From assembly GCA_964624235.1 (NCBI GenBank), contig CAZUXY010000026.1, forward strand, positions 1 to 61,380: DNA of 61,380 nucleotides, read 5' to 3'. Numbering within the stretch: position 1 is the first letter of the stretch; each line of letters opens with the position of its first letter. Positions 55,001 through 61,380 of this stretch are shown here, piece after piece. Under the pieces are notes generated by a model. That model was not told the DNA's origin. It worked only from the letters and a program-made list of their open reading frames with translations, and made no database searches. Made by a program: the position numbers and the translations under genes. The DNA is from CAZUXY01 sp964624235. Its GTDB lineage: Bacteria; Spirochaetota; UBA4802; UBA5368.

Positions 55001-55203
55001 TTTATTTTTTCATCGTCTTCTTCGAATTTCTCTAGAATTAAATCAAGTACTGTAAACTCTAGAATATGTGCCATATCATGTATCAATTCGAAATTAGACT
55101 CAACTTTAGAGTCTAAAAGTTGTTCATATATTTGAATACGGTCAGCCATTTTTAGGGCTGCTGATCTTTTCTCTCTAGAATTTTCAAGAATCATGTTTCT
55201 CAT
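52048..55203 (-). CDS. Ski2-like superfamily 2 helicase, HamB-like (candidate Hachiman)
   Basis: 1051 residues; its ATG overlaps the nuclease gene stop (ATGA). The N-terminal 300 residues are helical. Helicase motifs: LPTSSGKT (about 319), TRTLVNQV, VVDEAHNIQ (about 430), MHSRPDW, VATTTIAQGVNFP and NIAGRAGR (about 693). The AGRAGR and TTxxxxGVNxP pattern is Ski2-like, as in HamB of the Hachiman anti-phage system; size and position after a nuclease gene also fit. Strongly AT-rich compared with the flanking hsd genes, so it was probably acquired. Assignment as Hachiman is by architecture, not by database match. Confidence 0.85.
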   Translation of the reverse strand: MRNMILENSREKRSAALKMADRIQIYEQLLDSKVESNFELIHDMAHILEFTVLDLILEKFEEDDEKIKMMRECATDAFRLLRVLPKPENPIEDAILLLRISALAVLGDRGTDAARLLRQRGWGKLPLDSNIWGERTWATILDVWLRLIRKKGWDDRDIVLNCIEQLRKSQAEFEKSYLDGLEPEQAKVAALELIGLYHLAKAAEIFALFITDGVVEGNYQIRHLLETHFDRVYSVCNYARMIELEPLTRLLEAAASQMIENSIWTVTRAVNSKVTQFVRTLVDRGRGDKAIFDVLPPQRRTLAEKGLLGSSRRAVVVSLPTSSGKTLIAQFRILQAINQFEEEEGWVAYIAPTRTLVNQVTRQLRHDFIPLNIIVEQVSPALEIDNVELRILQEKERSQKFRILVTTPEKLDLMIRQGWESKIGRPLTLIVVDEAHNIQSIQRGLKLELLLATINKECEKAQFLLLTPFIKNSREIARWLGGQNSDDVSLSVDWQPNDRIVGIIQAVKGDPINRRSFDYSLSFDSIHTTRKTIIVDETIKFPKSSDIVGTYSQANNQGSIAAAAAQYLQKRGPVILMHSRPDWVWGLAEKLKVEVNKISQISSEVQLVKDYLRLELGNEFPLISLLDHGIGVHHAGLPDDVRCLIEWLFENDKLKFLVATTTIAQGVNFPVSGVVMASHQYPYGDDMPPEDFWNIAGRAGRVSHGQLGIIALAAENDEKAQLLRNFISNQVRDLNSALVELAIRASDEISDLGQIVYNNPEWSSFLQYLAHTYRQMGEPETFFEEIEQVLRGTFGFEKLRSYNSAIARRLLAGIEAYTMYLQEPNQPLKLVDSTGFSLQSVKTVLSNKGSLNEYSWDANTLFKDQNKTLREMMGVLLKVPELRENLKAVTGGNIPDGDKLSLIIKDWVNGETVLNISEKHFRGENDDQITALTKCGQNLFGKLTQTASWGLGALLSITASGLSEENYKKLSNLPSWVFYGVNNDAAISLRLLGIPRTAALPLAKHLGSGIEDPLPKLRSRLYKLNSNEWKKALGDAGIVYQKIWKVIEGLH

Positions 55204-55997
55204 GACTCTCTTACTTCCTCTATTTGATCATGTAATTCTGCTATTTCAAACGGAAGGTATATAGCAATTAATTCACATGAACATGGTTTTACAATTTTTT
55301 CCCCAAGTGCAAGACCGCGACCTTTTAAATCCAATTCATTAGGTGTTGTATCGCGAATTAAAACACCAAAAAGCGAGGCAGCCTTATTCCCAGAATTAAA
55401 ATAAAGTGTCGCTGCTTGATCATAAGCAGTTTGAAATTCTGTTCCTTTTACTCGAGGAAGCAGCCAATATAGTAATTGAAAAATAGTTCCTAAATTATTT
55501 GCTAGGTTATCGATTTGATGTCCAAGATGTCCACTTCTGCCGGACATGACTTGCGGTGGATATTTTTTTTCACTCGATGTTTTAACTTCACCCAAAGCCA
55601 GCTTATAACCTGAATTATCAGGCAAGAAACCAACAATATCAGCTCCAGGTAAACTACCTTTTGCATTACGTTTATCACGTTCAATATTCCAAGGAAAAAT
55701 AATACCATGACTTCTTATTAAAAATGCTTCAGCTAAAGATTCACCAATGGCCCATTCTCTTTCTTCAGGTACTTCCGAACTTAAAACTAATTCTAAACTT
55801 TCTTTACCCATACCTGTTAACTCAAGACCACGTAAATGCACCCTAAATTCATCATGCCCTGATGTATCATTAAGCCTATTAGCTACGTCATCTTGGATGA
55901 AATCAATAAAGTCCGAACCGTTTGTAATACGAAAGCCAGACCAGAATACCCTACTATGACTCCCATTATATTCAATGTTAGAAAATGATAAATTCAT
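55200..55997 (-). CDS. PD-(D/E)XK-like nuclease, HamA-like (candidate Hachiman effector)
   Basis: 265 residues. The putative nuclease core is GADIVGF (Asp120) then LALGEVKTS (Glu137 and Lys139), the D-x-E-x-K layout of PD-(D/E)XK enzymes, preceded by a helix GESLAEAFL with a possible fourth acidic residue. HamA (DUF1837) has similar length and motif placement, and its gene also precedes the helicase. The stop overlaps the helicase start by 4 bp, so the pair is translationally coupled. Other two-gene nuclease-helicase systems such as AbpAB remain possible. AT-rich. Confidence 0.75.
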   Translation of the reverse strand: MNLSFSNIEYNGSHSRVFWSGFRITNGSDFIDFIQDDVANRLNDTSGHDEFRVHLRGLELTGMGKESLELVLSSEVPEEREWAIGESLAEAFLIRSHGIIFPWNIERDKRNAKGSLPGADIVGFLPDNSGYKLALGEVKTSSEKKYPPQVMSGRSGHLGHQIDNLANNLGTIFQLLYWLLPRVKGTEFQTAYDQAATLYFNSGNKAASLFGVLIRDTTPNELDLKGRGLALGEKIVKPCSCELIAIYLPFEIAELHDQIEEVRES

Positions 55998-56598
55998 TCA
56001 AATTTTTCCTTTAAATTTTCTTATTGAATTATCATTTCTCTGTCAAAGAGAAGGTGAAAGTATACTTTACTTCTTTCGGATTCAGTCTTAAAGAATAAAC
56101 AAAAGTGCACCACACTAAGTGCAAATGCAATCTTTATGCTACCCTGACTATTCACTACTTATTAGAGTTGACAAATAAAATCCTGTATATTTGGCAGAAT
56201 ACATCTTTTACCTTTTTTTATATTTATTTTTTCACAGTATCGAACAATATTTGCAAAAAACTCAATTACTTTATTATCTTGAAGTACTATGAATTCCGGT
56301 GGTTGTTATCATTTTATGGAACCTTTCCTAATTCGAAAATTTGATGAAATGTCCTCTACCAAACCTTCCTACCTTTACGCTAGGTTATCCCAACGGGCAT
56401 GATGCATCGTGCCCTTACATCCTCGCCAGATACCTACCACCTCAAAAAAAGGCATTACCACAAACAGCACATTCATCCTCACAAGCAACAGCCCTCTAAC
56501 ACAACCCGTAGGGGCACGGTGCCCCGTGCCCGTTTAGACCCATTCCTCTGTGCCGTTCACACTATAAGGGAAAAGTGCTTCACGCCGGCACCACGACC
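55998..56598. other. 601-bp gene-free region with REP-like palindromes
   Basis: The left 380 bp is very AT-rich and should hold the promoter of the nuclease/helicase pair (minus strand). REP-like elements lie at 56395-56414 and 56508-56533 (CGTAGGGGCACGG core), the same family as inside the RAYT gene. No coding frame is convincing. Confidence 0.7.
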
Positions 56599-57771
56599 TC
56601 ACACCGCAACCCTTACCTTTCCACTCATCAATTTTGGTAAGAGGGTATCTCTTATTTTTTCGAGGGTCTCTATTTGATTTTTATTTTGAAGTATCTTAAT
56701 AAAATATGGTGAAACAACATTCTCAAATGATTGTATTTCCGGTCCACTGGGTATTGAGACCCTATTTTCCTGAAAGGTATTCGTTGTTATTGTATCAAAA
56801 ACACTACCATAAGCTGATGATTGCAGTTCTTCAACAACCTGGTTAATCAATAGATAGGTAAAGAAATAACAATTATCAATCTTTGGCAGAATTCCATAAT
56901 TTGATTGGCTGAAGGTCATTGGCCGAGAAAGAAGGCAGTATTTACCAACCGTACCTCTTGCGCTTATTACAGTGGCGAATTTCGGAAGCAACTTCGCCGA
57001 ACTGTTGTTTAAACCTTCCTCTGATATAGTTTTTTCTGATGTTACAACAAAAGATTTATGATTGGACGTTATATCGCCACCAGCAAGCCACGGAATTCCA
57101 CCATCCCAATACTCTGGGTTTGATGTCTTTGGAGTGCCACCACCGACTAATTGAACAATGTCAAGAAGACTCCCTTCCTCCCAACCCTCCTCTGCCTCCT
57201 CCACAAACCACTGCCGAAACAAAACCTCCGCCATGGCCTCCAGCGTCCTGTTCTGGCGGTTCAGAAGGTCGATCTTGTCGTCAAGACTGGAAAGCACCGC
57301 AGCAATGGCGCGCTGTTCGGGGAGAGGGGGGAGGAGGATGTCTATTGAATTAAATGTTTCTCTGGTTATTGTATCGAAAACACCACCATGAGCAATCTGT
57401 TTAAAACCATCAATGGAATCCTTTAATAGATAGTAAAGATAATCTTGCTCGGTAATACTTTGAATGTTACGAATGCCGTAACAAGACTGGTTAAAAGCCA
57501 TTTTTCTCTTTAACACAGCAATAACGCCAACAGTACCTCTTGCGGAAATAATAATGTCGTTGGGTTCTAATAATTTTGTACTGCTATGATTTAAACCTTG
57601 TTCAGTGATTGATTTTTCAGTGTTATTAATATATTTACTGCCTGTATTGAAATCTACAACCGATAGCCATGGTATATCACCATTCCAATACTCAGGAATG
57701 GAAGTTTTAGGAGTTCCCCCACCAATAATTTCGATACAATTACCCAGTTTTACTTCCTTCCACTCCTTCAT
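56599..57771 (-). CDS. hsdS: Type I restriction specificity subunit S with two near-matching target domains
   Basis: 390 residues. TRD1 (about 5-150) begins GGGTPKTSIPEYWNGDIPWL; TRD2 (about 205-342) begins GGGTPKTSNPEYWDGGIPWL. Both continue with ISARGTVG and VFDTITxxTF. The spacer helices (DDKIDLLNRQNRTLEAMAEV, about 164-185, and the C-terminal ETLEKIRDTLLPKLMSG) set the gap between half-sites. The similarity of the TRDs suggests a bipartite site with (near-)identical halves. It overlaps hsdM by 4 bp. Less GC-rich than hsdM, as usual for swapped S subunits. Confidence 0.93.
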   Translation of the reverse strand: MKEWKEVKLGNCIEIIGGGTPKTSIPEYWNGDIPWLSVVDFNTGSKYINNTEKSITEQGLNHSSTKLLEPNDIIISARGTVGVIAVLKRKMAFNQSCYGIRNIQSITEQDYLYYLLKDSIDGFKQIAHGGVFDTITRETFNSIDILLPPLPEQRAIAAVLSSLDDKIDLLNRQNRTLEAMAEVLFRQWFVEEAEEGWEEGSLLDIVQLVGGGTPKTSNPEYWDGGIPWLAGGDITSNHKSFVVTSEKTISEEGLNNSSAKLLPKFATVISARGTVGKYCLLSRPMTFSQSNYGILPKIDNCYFFTYLLINQVVEELQSSAYGSVFDTITTNTFQENRVSIPSGPEIQSFENVVSPYFIKILQNKNQIETLEKIRDTLLPKLMSGKVRVAV

Positions 57772-59375
57772 CCCAACCTCACCTTCCCCAGATTCTCCAA
57801 TATCGCCTTATTCAACCTCTCCTCCTCCTTCAACTGCTCCTCAAACTCGGCTTTGAGGGCGGCGAACCGCTCCGCAAAATCAAAATCATCCTCCTCATCC
57901 GGCAGGCCCACGTAGCGGCCCGGAGTAAGAACATAATCCAGCTCCCGCACCCGCTCGATGCTGGCCGAGTTGCAGAAACCCTTGATGTCTTCATAGGCCC
58001 CTGAATCCCCTGAAGGGGACTGGGCTCCACTATCCCCCCCTTCAGGGGGCCGGGGGGCCCTCCACCTATGATACGTATCAGCAATCTTCTGTATATCCTC
58101 CTCCGAAAGCTCCCTTGTCCGCCGGTTAATCAGATGCCCTTCGTTACGTGCGTCGATGAAAAGGATCTCGTCGCTTCTAGACCGATCGCCGCCATTGGCC
58201 TTGTTGCGCGAGAGAAACCACAAACAGGCCGGGATCTGCGTATTGAGAAAGAGCTTCGCCGGCAGGTTCACGATACAGTCCACCAGCCGGGCCTCGATGA
58301 GGGCCTTGCGTATCTCCCCCTCGCCGGAGCTCTTGGAGGTAAGGGACCCCTTGGCCAGCACGAAACCGGCCACGCCGGCGGGGTTTAAATGATAGAGGAA
58401 GTGCTGTATCCAGGCGTAGTTGGCGTTGCCGGCCGGGGGCGCGCCGTACTTCCAGCGGCCGTCCTTTCGTAAAAGCTCGCCGCTCCAGTCGCTGTCGTTG
58501 AAGGGCGGGTTGGCGATCACGAAGTCGGCCTTTAAATCTTTATGGGCGTCGTTCAGAAACGAGCCCTCGTTGTTCCACATAACCTGGGATGCGTCGATAC
58601 CCCGTATGGCCAGGTTCATCTTGGCCAGCCGCCAGGTGGTCTGGTTTGACTCCTGGCCGTAGATGGAGATGTCGTTCACCCTGCCCCGGTGGCTCAGCAC
58701 AAACTTCTCTGACTGCACGAACATGCCGCCGGAGCCGCAGCAGGGGTCGAAGACCCGCCCTTTGTACGGCTCAAGCATATCCACCAGCAGTTCAACGACG
58801 CTGCGGGGCGTGTAAAACTGGCCGCCCTTCTTCCCCTCGGCCAGGGCGAACTCGCCCAAAAAGTACTCGAACACGTGACCCAGCACGTCGGCGCTGCGCG
58901 ATTTGGCGTCGCCCAGGGCGATGTTGCCGATCAGGTCGATGAGGCCCCCCAGGTTGGCGGGGTCCAGGTTTCCACGTGCGTACACCTTTGGCAGCACGTC
59001 CCGCAGGGAGGCGTTCTCCCGCTCGATGGCGTCCATGGCGTCATCGACGGTCTTGCCGATGGTGGGCTGTTTGGCGTGGGAACGCAGGAACGACCACCGG
59101 GCCGAGGGCGGCACAAAGAAGACGTTCTCGGCCTTGTATTCGTCCTTGTCCTCGGGATCGGCCCCAGCATAGTCGCCCTTCCCTTCTTTCAGTTTTGAAT
59201 GAAGTTCCTCGAAGGCGTCGGAGATGTATTTTAAGAAAATAAGCCCCAGCACGATGTGCTTGTACTCTGCCGCGTCGATGTTCTTGCGCAGCTTATCGGC
59301 CGCCTTCCAGAGCTGTTTTTCTATGGGTTCCTGTTTGGTGTCGGCTTTATTATTCCGGGTTGTAGGCTTTGCCAT
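57768..59375 (-). CDS. hsdM: Type I restriction DNA methyltransferase subunit M
   Basis: The ATG at 59375 follows CGGAGAACCAC. 535 residues. The N-terminal helical domain (EKQLWKAADKLRKNIDAAEY) is typical; SAM motif FDPCCGSGGMFVQ lies near 206-218 and the catalytic NPPF near 286, defining an N6-adenine methyltransferase. It methylates the site read by HsdS. A double palindrome (58006-58049) is inserted in frame, giving about 16 extra residues in RAPRPPEGGDSGAQSPSGDS. The motifs are otherwise intact. Confidence 0.95.
   Translation of the reverse strand: MAKPTTRNNKADTKQEPIEKQLWKAADKLRKNIDAAEYKHIVLGLIFLKYISDAFEELHSKLKEGKGDYAGADPEDKDEYKAENVFFVPPSARWSFLRSHAKQPTIGKTVDDAMDAIERENASLRDVLPKVYARGNLDPANLGGLIDLIGNIALGDAKSRSADVLGHVFEYFLGEFALAEGKKGGQFYTPRSVVELLVDMLEPYKGRVFDPCCGSGGMFVQSEKFVLSHRGRVNDISIYGQESNQTTWRLAKMNLAIRGIDASQVMWNNEGSFLNDAHKDLKADFVIANPPFNDSDWSGELLRKDGRWKYGAPPAGNANYAWIQHFLYHLNPAGVAGFVLAKGSLTSKSSGEGEIRKALIEARLVDCIVNLPAKLFLNTQIPACLWFLSRNKANGGDRSRSDEILFIDARNEGHLINRRTRELSEEDIQKIADTYHRWRAPRPPEGGDSGAQSPSGDSGAYEDIKGFCNSASIERVRELDYVLTPGRYVGLPDEEDDFDFAERFAALKAEFEEQLKEEERLNKAILENLGKVRLG
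58006..58049. repeat. Paired in-frame palindromes in hsdM
   Basis: TCCCCT-GA-AGGGGA (58006-58019) and CCCCCT-TC-AGGGGG (58036-58049) are two copies of one palindrome type in opposite orientation, 16 bp apart. The same core (GA between C-rich and G-rich arms) is at 50753 and 51072 in hsdR. Confidence 0.7.
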
Positions 59376-59470
59376 GTGGTTCTCCGGTGGAATTCTATAT
59401 CTTAAATTCATCAGGTAATACTTTATAGTTGGCCATTTAATACCATATATTAAATCATCTGTATTTTTTA

Positions 59471-59487
59471 AAATATTCGAAATATTT
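59471..59487. promoter_or_regulatory. AT-rich palindrome upstream of hsdM
   Basis: AAATATT-CGA-AATATTT lies about 100 bp upstream of the hsdM start in a strongly AT-rich stretch expected to hold the operon promoter. Such palindromes can bind a repressor. No -35/-10 pair stands out with certainty. Confidence 0.3.
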
Positions 59488-59533
59488 ATATTAACATCAT
59501 ACTATTTCTTCATAAATCACTCTTCTATTGAGT

Positions 59534-60199
59534 TTACTTGTTCCTGATCACTTTAAGTCGTTCAATTTCATCTTTTTCCTTTTTAATTTCGGCCTCATAA
59601 TCTCGAATTTTTTTCTTAGGTGATAGAACCGGCACTAATGCTGAGGAAAGCAACAGTTTGAACTCCTGGAGCTTTTCTTTATCAGTAAATTGAATTTCAT
59701 GTTCATTACGTAAAAAAATTGAAAAGGATTGGTCATTACCACTGAGTCTGTATGAAAGAGCCATTTCGACAACCATGCCAGCAGGTTTGTTCATGGTCAC
59801 AGTATATGAACCATATTTGTTGGAAGTTTGTTTATTGGGCCAGGAAGCCAACGCAATGTCGATGAATGAAAGAATACTCATAATATGATCCCTTGTAAGC
59901 AATGCAGCATTTTTAAGATTAAACCTAAGGGTTAAAGGATCGTTTCCCAGAAGCGATCCTCCCATCTTTACGGCAAATAGATAGTATTCAACGCTTTTAC
60001 CATTATTTAATTCCTTGCAAAGTATTATACCGTAATCTCTTACCACGTCATCGTGAACATAAACCTCAAACATAGTGGTTATAATTCCACTTACATGGCG
60101 TTCTGGACCATAGAATGAATAATAATAGTCACCGGGGGTAGCACATGCAGAAACCATGAGAGAACTCATGGCGAGAACGGTGGAAAAAAGTCGTTTCAT
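59534..60199 (-). CDS. Predicted lipoprotein of unknown function
   Basis: 221 residues with a signal peptide and lipobox (LMVSAC, Cys19). The mature part is beta-rich with YSFYGPERHVSG and TSNKYGSYTVTMNKPAGMVV. The C-terminal 30 residues are charged and helical (KKKIRDYEAEIKKEKDEIER), a short coiled coil. No named family. It ends the AT-rich stretch next to the restriction operon but is not obviously linked to it. Confidence 0.7.
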   Translation of the reverse strand: MKRLFSTVLAMSSLMVSACATPGDYYYSFYGPERHVSGIITTMFEVYVHDDVVRDYGIILCKELNNGKSVEYYLFAVKMGGSLLGNDPLTLRFNLKNAALLTRDHIMSILSFIDIALASWPNKQTSNKYGSYTVTMNKPAGMVVEMALSYRLSGNDQSFSIFLRNEHEIQFTDKEKLQEFKLLLSSALVPVLSPKKKIRDYEAEIKKEKDEIERLKVIRNK

Positions 60200-60375
60200 T
60201 GTTTCCCTCCGACTTTATTTATCTGAACTAAATCTGAAGACGGGTATTATAAAATTAATGAGATATTATATACTTCTCACAAACTATATTTTATCCAAAA
60301 GTCAATTCCTTTCACCTGCCTGGTGTCAATGAACCGCAAAAAACTTCCCTGACGTGTCTTTTTTGTAAGGGAAAC

Positions 60376-60393
60376 CCTTACACCCCTGTAAGG
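60376..60393. repeat. Perfect hairpin CCTTACA-CCCC-TGTAAGG
   Basis: Seven-bp arms with a CCCC loop, in the 429-bp gene-free stretch 60200-60628. No T run follows, so it is not an evident terminator. Confidence 0.5.
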
Positions 60394-60549
60394 ATATTCA
60401 TTACTTTTATCGCCTGGAGGCGTCATATCACGGTTTTTCCCCTCCGTTAGGTATAAAGAGACTATAAAGCGGGTATAGCACGGGTATCCGAAGGCGCTGA
60501 AGCACCCTGGAAGGCATACCCATCGTAACGCGCACAACGTTAAAACAGT

Positions 60550-60579
60550 TGATTTTTTACCCCCGTTAGCCGTAATAGT
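60550..60579 (+). promoter_or_regulatory. Candidate promoter of the gene at 60629
   Basis: TTGATT (60550-60555) and TAATAG (60574-60579) with an 18-bp spacer, 50 bp before the chosen start codon. Confidence 0.35.
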
Positions 60580-60628
60580 ATATATACCCACCCTCATGAT
60601 ATACATACGAGGGACAGGGCTTTTGTTC

Positions 60629-61078
60629 ATGAAATACAATATAAAAGAAATACTCCCGTTTTCTTCCCTCATCAAAGAGATACGCGGACGGTTCGGCAAC
60701 TACGTGTTTTACATGCGGGGCGGCAAGATCTGCGCCCGGAAGTACATAACACCGCCCAATCCCCGCACCGCCGAACAGCAAAAGGGCCGAATTCTCTTCG
60801 CCGAAACGGTGAAAGAGTGGAAAGCCCTGGACCAGGAGACGAAAGAGCGGTGGAACGCGGCCGCAGAACCGCTTAAAAAGTATGGCTATTCCCTCTTTAT
60901 CAGCGTGCGCATGAAAGCAAAGATGCAACAACGCCCGAAAGAGCGCGCACCGGAACCCCCGGTACGGGAGACGCGGCGCCATGTGCGGGTGGTGTGCCGC
61001 GGCGCGTGGTACGGAATCAGTGCAGCCACACCCGCTTTCAAAACACCTCACCGTTCTTTGTTCACCGACTCATCGTGA
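60629..61078 (+). CDS. Small basic protein of unknown function
   Basis: The ATG at 60629 follows GAGGGACAGGG; an ATG 33 bp upstream lacks a ribosome site. 149 residues. The first 80 residues have a patterned core: GRFGNYVFYMRGGKICARKY, NPRTAEQQKGRILFAETVKE, WKALDQETKERWNAAAEPLK. The periodic Trp/Asn and the NPRT-QQ block look like a repeat-type structural domain met in small proteins of mobile or surface origin. No family is named with confidence. The C-terminal 50 residues are basic and low-complexity. Confidence 0.65.
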   Translation: MKYNIKEILPFSSLIKEIRGRFGNYVFYMRGGKICARKYITPPNPRTAEQQKGRILFAETVKEWKALDQETKERWNAAAEPLKKYGYSLFISVRMKAKMQQRPKERAPEPPVRETRRHVRVVCRGAWYGISAATPAFKTPHRSLFTDSS

Positions 61079-61221
61079 AGATGTCAGGGCGGCATTGTGT
61101 GTCGCATGGGTATAGTGCGGTTACACTGAATCCGGCGCCCGCCGGTTTGAAATACAGAAATGTTGCTTCGACATCTTCCGCGTGACACTCACCTTTATTG
61201 CACGACAGGATTCCCGACGGC

Positions 61222-61313
61222 CAGGGATGGCCTAGTGTCCGCGGGCGCACGGATGCGCATGAGCGGACGCACCCCTACGGGGATTCGAAATGACAGAATT
61301 AATCCCTGTCATC
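61222..61313. repeat. Inverted copy of the 38.9-kb dispersed repeat
   Basis: GGATGGCCTAGTGTCCGCGG, GGATGCGCATGAGCGGACGC and GGGGATTCGAAATGACAG match, in reverse complement, the blocks at 38853-38985. The last 300 bp of the window (61079-61380) otherwise show no gene. Confidence 0.65.
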
Positions 61314-61380
61314 GTATGATGGTAGTAAAGGAATATGCTCTCTTTGGGGATAAGAAAAGAGAGGATATGAGAGAAGGTGG

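Noticed and set aside
60277..60699. Minus-strand frame overlapping the start of the gene at 60629
   Set aside because: No ribosome site, poor composition, and it spans the hairpin and promoter region.

Overview
The window is GC-rich chromosomal DNA from a Gram-negative-type bacterium. It encodes many predicted lipoproteins with lipoboxes, a periplasmic parvulin lipoprotein and an Lgt-like enzyme. The combination of a long class I adenylate cyclase, fused Lgt/CPBP and MFS/spermidine-synthase membrane proteins and many private lipoproteins suggests an environmental spirochaete-like lineage (Spirochaetota). This assignment is an inference, because there is no rRNA or marker gene in the window. 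One 100-N scaffold gap (42356-42455) lies inside a long intergenic repeat, so the order across it is an assembly hypothesis. I saw no tRNA, rRNA or CRISPR array. || 1-13.8 kb, housekeeping and metabolism: a truncated cupin gene at the edge; a candidate small RNA with its own promoter and terminator; an acyl-CoA synthetase followed by a MerR regulator, with a palindromic candidate operator in front; a lipoprotein; a secreted MsrA-MsrB fusion; a soluble HATPase protein; WrbA; a class III cyclase overlapping a YbaK-type deacylase; a class I adenylate cyclase overlapping an aldo/keto reductase; a GNAT enzyme and an unknown exported protein. || 13.8-31 kb: SrkA-like kinase; a minus-strand operon of a PKD protein, an MFS/spermidine-synthase/TPR fusion and an Lgt-CPBP fusion; a cysteine-rich exported protein; a parvulin lipoprotein; an HSL-type esterase; two 2-hydroxyacyl-CoA dehydratase/benzoyl-CoA reductase-type subunits; then PhzF, an MBL-fold hydrolase and a MOT1-type molybdate/sulfate transporter. 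|| 31-39.7 kb: an MNT/HEPN pair, an orphan TupA-like binding protein, small membrane proteins, a GT51-like protein lacking a conserved Glu, and an ankyrin protein with more than twenty repeats. || 39.7-60.2 kb is an accessory defence island, visibly more AT-rich in patches and full of repeats. It holds a three-Cys-motif protein with a frameshifted TcmP partner, a SEC-C protein, an HNH endonuclease, a DUF262/HNH protein and a type I restriction-modification operon (hsdM-hsdS-...-hsdR). Between hsdS and hsdR sits an AT-rich pair, a PD-(D/E)XK-like nuclease plus a Ski2-like helicase, that resembles the Hachiman (HamA/HamB) architecture. It is followed by a RAYT/REP-type transposase whose own coding sequence carries REP-like palindromes. 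REP-like palindromes also lie on the other side of the pair, between it and hsdS. Short palindromes of a second family are inserted in frame in hsdR (twice) and hsdM. || The right edge has a small conserved-looking protein of unknown function and an inverted copy of a dispersed intergenic repeat also seen at 38.9 kb.
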